Assembly: GCA_934418055.1 (NCBI GenBank)
Contig: CAKRWX010000058.1
Span: forward strand, 1 to 10,710
Source of the DNA: an uncultured Lachnospiraceae bacterium
GTDB lineage: Bacteria > Bacillota > Clostridia > Lachnospirales > Lachnospiraceae
Reading direction: 5' to 3'
Length of the DNA: 10,710 bases
The notes beneath the pieces are model-generated. The model was not told where the DNA came from. It did no database searches and saw nothing but the letters and a program-made list of their open reading frames with translations. This document shows, piece after piece, positions 6,688-10,710 of this stretch; positions within the stretch are counted from its first letter, which is position 1; each line of letters begins with the position of its first letter. The position numbers and the translations under genes are program-made.

Positions 6688-6724
6688 CATGAGTATGTTG
6701 TGATGAAGGGTAGGAGGAGAAAAG

Positions 6725-8911
6725 ATGTCAATTACAATCGCATTGGCAGGTAATCCAAACTGTGGTAAGACCACATTATTTAATGCCCTGACAGGTGCCA
6801 CTCAGTATGTTGGTAACTGGCCAGGTGTAACCGTAGAGAAAAAGGAAGGTAAGTTAAAGGGACATAAAGATGTCATCATCGCCGATCTTCCAGGTATTTA
6901 TTCCTTATCTCCATATTCTCTGGAGGAGGTCGTAGCAAGAAACTATCTGATCAATGAGAAACCAGACGCGATCTTAAATATCATTGACGGTACCAACCTG
7001 GAGAGAAACTTATATCTGTCCACCCAGTTAATGGAGCTTGGTATTCCGGTGGTCATGGCGGTTAACATGATGGATCTGGTAAGAAAGAATGGCGACCAGA
7101 TCAACATCAAGAAGCTGGCTGAAAAATTAGGCTGTCAGGTTGTTGAGATCTCCGCGTTAAAGGGCGACGGTATCGACAAAGCAGCCCAGATGGCAGTTGA
7201 TTTAGCAAAATCCGGTAAGAAGACACCGGCGGTACATAACTTCTCTGACAGTGTGGAGAGAGTGTTAGACCAGATCGAGGATAAGTTAGATGCTTCTGTT
7301 CCGGCAGAACAGAGACGTTATTTTGCAATCAAGTTATTAGAACGCGACAGCAAGATCACCGATCAGTTATCCAGGGTTCCGGATGTAACTGAGGAGATCA
7401 ATGCGATCGAAAAGGAGATGGACGACGATACTGAGAGTATCATCACCAACGAGCGTTATGTATACATTTCCTCTATCATTGGCGACTGCCTGAAGAAGAA
7501 GGTTGCAAGCGGCAAGATGACCATTTCCGATAAGATCGACCGGATCGTAACCAACCGTATCCTGGCTCTGCCGATCTTCGCAGTTGTGATGTGGTTTGTA
7601 TACTACATTTCCGTAACCACAGTTGGTACTTTCGTAACAGACTGGACCAATGACGTATTATTCGGTGAGATCGTTCCTCCGGCTGTTGAGGGCTTTTTAA
7701 ATGCAGTTGGCTGTGCAGACTGGTTACAGGGCCTGATCCTGGATGGTATCGTAGCTGGTGTAGGCGCAGTGCTTGGTTTCGTACCACAGATGATCGTACT
7801 GTTCTTCTTCCTGGCAATCCTGGAGGATTGCGGATATATGGCGCGTGTTGCTTTCATCATGGACCGTATCTTCCGTAAATTTGGTCTTTCTGGTAAAGCA
7901 TTTATCCCAATGCTGATCAGCTCCGGCTGTGGTATCCCAGGCGTTATGGCAACAAGAACCATCGAGTCTGACCGTGACCGTAAGATGTCTATCATGACGA
8001 CCACATTCATTCCTTGTGGTGCAAAGCTTCCGATCATCGCTATGATCGCAGGTGCATTCTTCCCGAACGCAGAGGGCAATGCTTCCGCATGGGTAGCAAC
8101 CAGTGCTTACTTCATCGGTGTTGCAGCAATTGTATGTTCCGGTATTATGTTAAAGAAAACCAAGATGTTCGCTGGTGATCCGTCACCATTCGTTATGGAG
8201 CTTCCACAGTACCATATGCCAACTGCCGGCAACGTACTGAGAAGCATCTGGGAGAGAGCATCTTCCTTTATCAAGAAAGCTGGTACCGTGATCCTGCTTT
8301 CCACCATCGTTTTATGGTTCCTCATGGGCTTCGGCTTCGAAGGCGGCGCTTTCGGTGCGGTTGAGGACTTAAATAACAGTATCTTAGCTCAGATTGGTAA
8401 AGCGATCGCATGGATCTTCACACCACTTGGCTGGACTCAGTTAGGTCATGGCTGGGAGATGGCAGTAGCAGCAATCTCTGGTCTGATCGCAAAAGAGAAC
8501 GTGGTAGCAACCTTCGGTATGCTCTTCAATCCAAACCTGGAAGAAGTTGCAGAGGATGGTGTTGAGATCTGGTCTAACTTACAGGGCGCTTTAACTCCAG
8601 TAGCTGCTTATGGCTATCTGGTATTCAACTTACTGTGTGCTCCTTGCTTCGCAGCAATCGGTGCCATCAGACGTGAGATGAACAGTGGAAAATGGACGAC
8701 ATTTGCACTTGCTTATCAGTGTCTGTTCGCATATGGCGTAGCACTTGTAATCTATCAGGTTGGTACCGTTCTGACTGGCGGTGCAGCGAACATCCCTGGC
8801 CTGGTAGTTGCAGCAGCAATCGTAGTATTCTTCGTATACATGCTGGTTCGTCCTTACAAAGAGAGCGATACTTTAAGCGTAGATACTAAGAACCTGGTAA
8901 AATCCAAATAA
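6725..8911 (+). CDS. feoB: Ferrous iron transporter FeoB
   Basis: This is the GTPase-coupled inner-membrane Fe(II) importer. The 728-aa product starts with a G domain: G1 GNPNCGKT (9-16), G2 region around VGNWPGVTVE (29-38), G3 DLPG (54-57), G4 NMMD (114-117) and G5 SAL (143-145). A helical GDI-like segment follows to about residue 270. The membrane part begins near 280 and contains two Gate domains, with SGCGIPGVMATRTI (around 399-412), PCGAKLP (around 430) and CAPCFAAIGAIRREM (around 637-651), the conserved Cys-containing segments. It is full length. The ATG at 6725 has TAGGAGGAG 4-12 nt upstream. Codon use (CGT, CCA, TTA) suggests high expression. Two feoA genes precede it and small metal-binding membrane proteins follow. 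Confidence 0.97.
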   Translation: MSITIALAGNPNCGKTTLFNALTGATQYVGNWPGVTVEKKEGKLKGHKDVIIADLPGIYSLSPYSLEEVVARNYLINEKPDAILNIIDGTNLERNLYLSTQLMELGIPVVMAVNMMDLVRKNGDQINIKKLAEKLGCQVVEISALKGDGIDKAAQMAVDLAKSGKKTPAVHNFSDSVERVLDQIEDKLDASVPAEQRRYFAIKLLERDSKITDQLSRVPDVTEEINAIEKEMDDDTESIITNERYVYISSIIGDCLKKKVASGKMTISDKIDRIVTNRILALPIFAVVMWFVYYISVTTVGTFVTDWTNDVLFGEIVPPAVEGFLNAVGCADWLQGLILDGIVAGVGAVLGFVPQMIVLFFFLAILEDCGYMARVAFIMDRIFRKFGLSGKAFIPMLISSGCGIPGVMATRTIESDRDRKMSIMTTTFIPCGAKLPIIAMIAGAFFPNAEGNASAWVATSAYFIGVAAIVCSGIMLKKTKMFAGDPSPFVMELPQYHMPTAGNVLRSIWERASSFIKKAGTVILLSTIVLWFLMGFGFEGGAFGAVEDLNNSILAQIGKAIAWIFTPLGWTQLGHGWEMAVAAISGLIAKENVVATFGMLFNPNLEEVAEDGVEIWSNLQGALTPVAAYGYLVFNLLCAPCFAAIGAIRREMNSGKWTTFALAYQCLFAYGVALVIYQVGTVLTGGAANIPGLVVAAAIVVFFVYMLVRPYKESDTLSVDTKNLVKSK

Positions 8912-8917
8912 TTAAAA

Positions 8918-8974
8918 TCAGGAATCATTCCTGAAAAGGAAGCCTGTAGCTGATGTTTCAGTATACGGGCTTCC
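8918..8974 (+). other. Two adjacent hairpins between feoB and the Cys-rich peptide gene
   Basis: Hairpin 1: TCAGGA (8918-8923) / TCCTGA (8929-8934) with a 5-nt loop. Hairpin 2: an 11-bp stem with one G-T pair (8938-8948 / 8964-8974), capped by CTGA/TCAG (8950-8953 / 8958-8961). Neither is followed by a T-run on the + strand; instead an A-run and the next ribosome binding site follow. An mRNA-stabilising or processing element at the feoB 3' end fits better than a terminator. Confidence 0.5.
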
Positions 8975-9002
8975 GTCAGTAAAAAAAGGAGGTTGCGCAA
9001 AG

Positions 9003-9176
9003 ATGGGAACGATCGTTGTTCTGGTGGTACTGATTTTGATAGTGGCGCTGATTATCCGAAGCATGATCCGAGATAAGAAAAATGGAAAATCCGTCCAGTG
9101 CGGCTGTGACTGCAGCTCCTGCGGTGGGCATTGCAGTTCTTCTGCACCAGTTAAGGAGGCGAAGAAACGTGGCTAA
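9003..9176 (+). CDS. FeoB-associated Cys-rich membrane protein
   Basis: A 57-aa peptide: one membrane helix (about residues 3-19, pure I/L/V/A), then basic residues RSMIRDKK, then a Cys-rich tail CGCDCSSCGGHC (33-44; five Cys plus a His) and a basic end. It matches the small FeoB-associated Cys-rich protein family (PF12669 as I recall it), usually encoded right after feoB. Basic residues after the helix predict the Cys tail on the cytosolic side, where it could accept or buffer iron leaving FeoB; the molecular function is not established. AGGAGG lies 10 nt before the ATG. The last 8 nt overlap the next gene. Confidence 0.88.
   Translation: MGTIVVLVVLILIVALIIRSMIRDKKNGKSVQCGCDCSSCGGHCSSSAPVKEAKKRG
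9153..9159 (+). promoter_or_regulatory. Ribosome binding site that sets the HMA gene start
   Basis: AAGGAGG inside the 3' end of the Cys-rich peptide gene lies 9 nt before the GTG at 9169. It supports this GTG over the upstream in-frame ATG at 9082, which would read through the Cys-rich gene in another frame and has no such site. Confidence 0.8.
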
Positions 9177-9543
9177 TGTCATAATTATCGCAGTCTTAGC
9201 TGCAATCGCTTTGGTGGCACTGAAGGGCTCCCTGAAGCATTTTCGGGGAGAGGGCAGCTGCTGCGGAGGCGGAAGTACAGGGATTACCAGAGATGATATT
9301 CCGGTGAAAATACTGGAGAACCCGAAGCTTGGTGAAAAAGTGGTGGAGATCTCCGGAATGCACTGTGAAAATTGTGTATTCAGTGTGACCAAGGCCATCA
9401 ACCGGATCGAGGGTGCCAGTGCGGATGTTGATTTGAAGAAAAAGCGTGCCATCGTATCTTATGACCGTGAGATTTCAGAGGATGCTATCCGTAAGGCAGT
9501 AGAACAAGAAGGCTTCAAGGTGACGGAGATCAGAAACCGGTAA
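9169..9543 (+). CDS. Membrane-anchored heavy-metal-associated (HMA) domain protein
   Basis: A 124-aa protein with one N-terminal membrane helix (about 3-19), a short basic stretch (KGSLKHFR), a CCGGG patch (31-35), then an HMA domain from about residue 57. The domain includes the metal loop GMHCENC (63-69) with the paired Cys66 and Cys69, and the usual beta-alpha-beta continuation ending EGFKVTEI. HMA domains normally bind Cu(I), Zn or similar soft metals through CxxC. Here the domain sits in an iron operon, tethered to the membrane and probably facing the cytosol by the positive-inside rule. The GTG start overlaps the preceding gene by 8 nt, implying coupled translation. It could be a metal chaperone, a scavenger protecting FeoB from other metals, or a thiol partner of the Cys-rich peptide. 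No family-level function is known to me. Confidence 0.85.
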   Translation: MANVIIIAVLAAIALVALKGSLKHFRGEGSCCGGGSTGITRDDIPVKILENPKLGEKVVEISGMHCENCVFSVTKAINRIEGASADVDLKKKRAIVSYDREISEDAIRKAVEQEGFKVTEIRNR

Positions 9544-9555
9544 AGGAGGAAACGT

Positions 9556-9819
9556 ATGTCGGTGCAGGAGAAAAAATCCTATATTCTGCAGGAATTAAGA
9601 AAGAATGGCTGCAGGATCACCAATCAGAGACAGCTGCTGATTGATATCATTTTACAGGACGAGTGCTGTTGTTGCAAAGAGATCTATTATCAGGCAATCA
9701 AGAAAGATCCGACCATCGGCATGGCAACTGTTTACCGGATGGTCAAAACATTAGAAGAAACAGGGCTGATCAAGAGAAAGAATCTGTACCGGATCCAGGT
9801 GGAAGAGGAATCGGCTTGA
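9556..9819 (+). CDS. Short Fur-like regulator, DNA-binding domain only
   Basis: An 87-aa winged-helix protein of the Fur family. RITNQRQLLIDIIL (20-33) matches the Fur helix after the N-terminus, KEIYYQA (41-47) replaces the usual HxtaeeIY segment, and IGMATVYRMVKTLEETG (54-70) is the recognition helix region. The protein stops at residue 87, where a typical Fur (about 140-150 aa) would continue into the dimerisation and metal-sensing domain with its His and CxxC sites. Four consecutive Cys (37-40) are present instead. The terminator begins 9 nt after the stop and no remnant of a C-terminal domain is visible in any frame, so it looks like a naturally short gene rather than a fresh frameshift. 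AAAGGAGG precedes the ATG. It may regulate its own operon. Confidence 0.85.
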   Translation: MSVQEKKSYILQELRKNGCRITNQRQLLIDIILQDECCCCKEIYYQAIKKDPTIGMATVYRMVKTLEETGLIKRKNLYRIQVEEESA

Positions 9820-9827
9820 ACAGGTAA

Positions 9828-9866
9828 GGGGAGTGACGAGTTGTGAAGGGCGCGTTGCTCCTTTTT
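9828..9866 (+). terminator. Intrinsic terminator of the feo operon
   Basis: GGAGTGACG (9830-9838) pairs with CGTTGCTCC (9853-9861) over 9 bp with two wobbles, and a T-run follows at 9862-9866. It lies directly behind the Fur-like gene and closes the operon. Confidence 0.75.
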
Positions 9867-9903
9867 CTATCGTAGACAGGCTTCTGTCACAGCAGAATCT
9901 GTT

Positions 9904-9953
9904 ACCGTCCGTGCAGCGCATGAACAACATCGTCCGGGCGTGGCGCGGACGGT
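9904..9953 (+). repeat. GC-rich long inverted repeat upstream of the CobW-type gene
   Basis: Arms ACCGTCCGTGC (9904-9914) and GCGCGGACGGT (9943-9953) pair over 11 bp with one wobble, separated by 28 nt. The spacer repeats part of the left arm directly (CGTCCGGGC at 9931-9939 against CGTCCGTGC at 9906-9914), so alternative pairings exist. The right arm ends one base before the -35 box. It is more GC-rich than the flanking spacer. The rest of 9867-9903 holds only a small GACAG/CTGTC hairpin (9875-9888). Confidence 0.5.
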
Positions 9954-9954
9954 C

Positions 9955-9983
9955 TTGACTTTATAGAAACTTTGTGACAAAAT
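9955..9983 (+). promoter_or_regulatory. Promoter of the CobW-type GTPase gene
   Basis: TTGACT (9955-9960), a 17-nt spacer and CAAAAT (9978-9983; 4 of 6 to consensus). The 11-bp palindrome TTTGT-G-ACAAA (9971-9981) overlaps the -10 and could be an operator. Transcription would start near 9990. Confidence 0.5.
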
Positions 9984-10011
9984 ATACAACTAGAAAGAAG
10001 GGTAAAATATT

Positions 10012-10710
10012 ATGACAAAGATTGATATTATCTCCGGCTTCCTTGGAGCCGGAAAAACGACATTTATTAAGAAACTGTTGGAAGAGGCGATCGCAGGTGA
10101 GCAGGTAGTTCTGATCGAGAATGAGTTTGGCCAGATCGGTATTGACGGCGGATTTTTAAAGAATTCCGGTATCGAGATCCGCGAGATGAACTCCGGTTGT
10201 ATCTGCTGCTCCCTGGTTGGTGATTTTGGCAAATCTCTGGAAGAGGTTCTGACCAAATATCAGCCAGACCGTGTGATCATCGAACCGTCCGGTGTTGGTA
10301 AATTATCTGACGTTATGAAAGCTGTCCGCGATGTAGCTTCTACTCTGGATGTGGTATTGAACAGTGCCGTTACCATCGTAGACGCTTCTAAGTGCAAGAT
10401 GTATATGAAGAACTTTGGTGAGTTCTTTAACAACCAGATCGAGAATGCCGGTACGGTTGTACTGAGCAGAACGGATGTGGTAGACGCTGCAAAGGTTCAG
10501 CAGGATGTGGAGCTGATCCGTGAGCACAATGCCAGCGCTTCCATCGTGACTACTCCTTGCAGCCAGTTATCCGGCGCTCAGTTACTGGAGATCATCGAGA
10601 AGCCAGATACTATGGCAGAAGATCTGATGAGAGAGGTGGAAGAGAGACGTGCTCACGAGGCTGAGCATGATCACGAGCATCACCACCATCATCATGACGA
10701 TGATGACGAG
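10012..10710 (+). CDS. CobW/COG0523-family metal GTPase, 3'-truncated by the window
   Basis: This is a cytosolic G3E-family GTPase; relatives deliver or allocate Zn, Co, Fe or Ni to client proteins. The first 233 residues show Walker A GFLGAGKTT (9-17), ENEFGQIGID (36-45), the metal-binding GCICC motif (62-66; Cys63, Cys65, Cys66), EPSG (91-94) and a G4-position SRTD (152-155) in place of the usual NKxD. A stretch from His214 is very rich in His and Asp (HDHEHHHHHHDDDDE at 219-233) and runs off the window, so the C-terminal domain is not seen. AAGGG lies 9 nt before the ATG. It has its own promoter behind the feo terminator. The metal cannot be deduced; the iron and zinc neighbourhood makes either plausible. 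Confidence 0.92.
   Translation, partial: MTKIDIISGFLGAGKTTFIKKLLEEAIAGEQVVLIENEFGQIGIDGGFLKNSGIEIREMNSGCICCSLVGDFGKSLEEVLTKYQPDRVIIEPSGVGKLSDVMKAVRDVASTLDVVLNSAVTIVDASKCKMYMKNFGEFFNNQIENAGTVVLSRTDVVDAAKVQQDVELIREHNASASIVTTPCSQLSGAQLLEIIEKPDTMAEDLMREVEERRAHEAEHDHEHHHHHHDDDDE

Noticed and set aside
6621..6724. NiCo (czcD-type) riboswitch before feoB
   Set aside because: Considered because of reported Fe(II) sensing by that class, but I do not see its conserved four-way junction sequence; kept only as an unclassified structure.
7603..8079. 158-codon open frame on the - strand inside feoB
   Set aside because: It is antisense to the conserved membrane core of FeoB, with no ribosome binding site or recognisable domain.
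9082..9168. ATG at 9082 as the start of the HMA protein
   Set aside because: It would overlap the Cys-rich peptide gene by about 95 nt; the GTG at 9169 has AAGGAGG at the right distance and begins directly with the membrane helix.
8976..9452. 158-codon open frame on the - strand opposite the small feo genes
   Set aside because: Both + strand genes here have good ribosome binding sites and recognised motifs; the antisense product shows none.

Overview
The window looks like chromosomal DNA from an anaerobic Gram-positive Clostridia, most likely a Lachnospiraceae-type gut bacterium. The basis is strong AGGAGG ribosome binding sites throughout, mixed TTA/CTG and CGT/CGG codon use at moderate GC, a Ktr-type potassium system, tandem feoA genes with feoB and its small Cys-rich partner, and the style of the zinc-binding protein. 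The genus cannot be fixed from the sequence alone. All recognisable genes lie on the + strand. No phage, IS, CRISPR, rRNA or tRNA sequence is visible.

Region 1 (1-4524) is a tightly packed run of znuA (5'-truncated by the window), znuC, znuB, ktrB and ktrA. It encodes a zinc ABC importer followed, after only 4 nt, by a Ktr potassium channel and its RCK regulatory subunit. No promoter is visible between znuB and ktrB, so zinc and potassium uptake appear to be co-transcribed.

Region 2 (4525-6005) is a single-gene unit: a near-consensus sigma-A promoter with an inverted repeat over its -35 box, an O-acetylhomoserine sulfhydrylase gene (metY), and a strong intrinsic terminator.

Region 3 (6006-9866) is a complete iron operon. 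A near-perfect sigma-A promoter carries two GGTTA-type inverted repeats. It drives feoA, a second feoA, feoB, a 57-aa FeoB-associated Cys-rich membrane peptide, a membrane-anchored heavy-metal-associated (HMA) domain protein that begins with GTG inside the previous gene, and an 87-aa Fur-like protein reduced to its DNA-binding domain. An intrinsic terminator closes the operon. The gene set suggests Fe(II) import by FeoB, cytosolic-face thiol proteins that may receive or guard the metal, and a local Fur-like switch.

Region 4 (9867-10710) has a GC-rich spacer with an 11-bp inverted repeat directly against a promoter, then the start of a CobW/COG0523-type metal GTPase. That gene runs off the window inside a His-rich stretch. 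The theme of the window is metal and ion homeostasis (Zn, K, Fe, and a metallochaperone GTPase), interrupted by one sulfur-assimilation gene. The most unusual parts are the 3' end of the feo operon (9003-9819), the folded leader between feoA and feoB, and the paired operators at the feo promoter.
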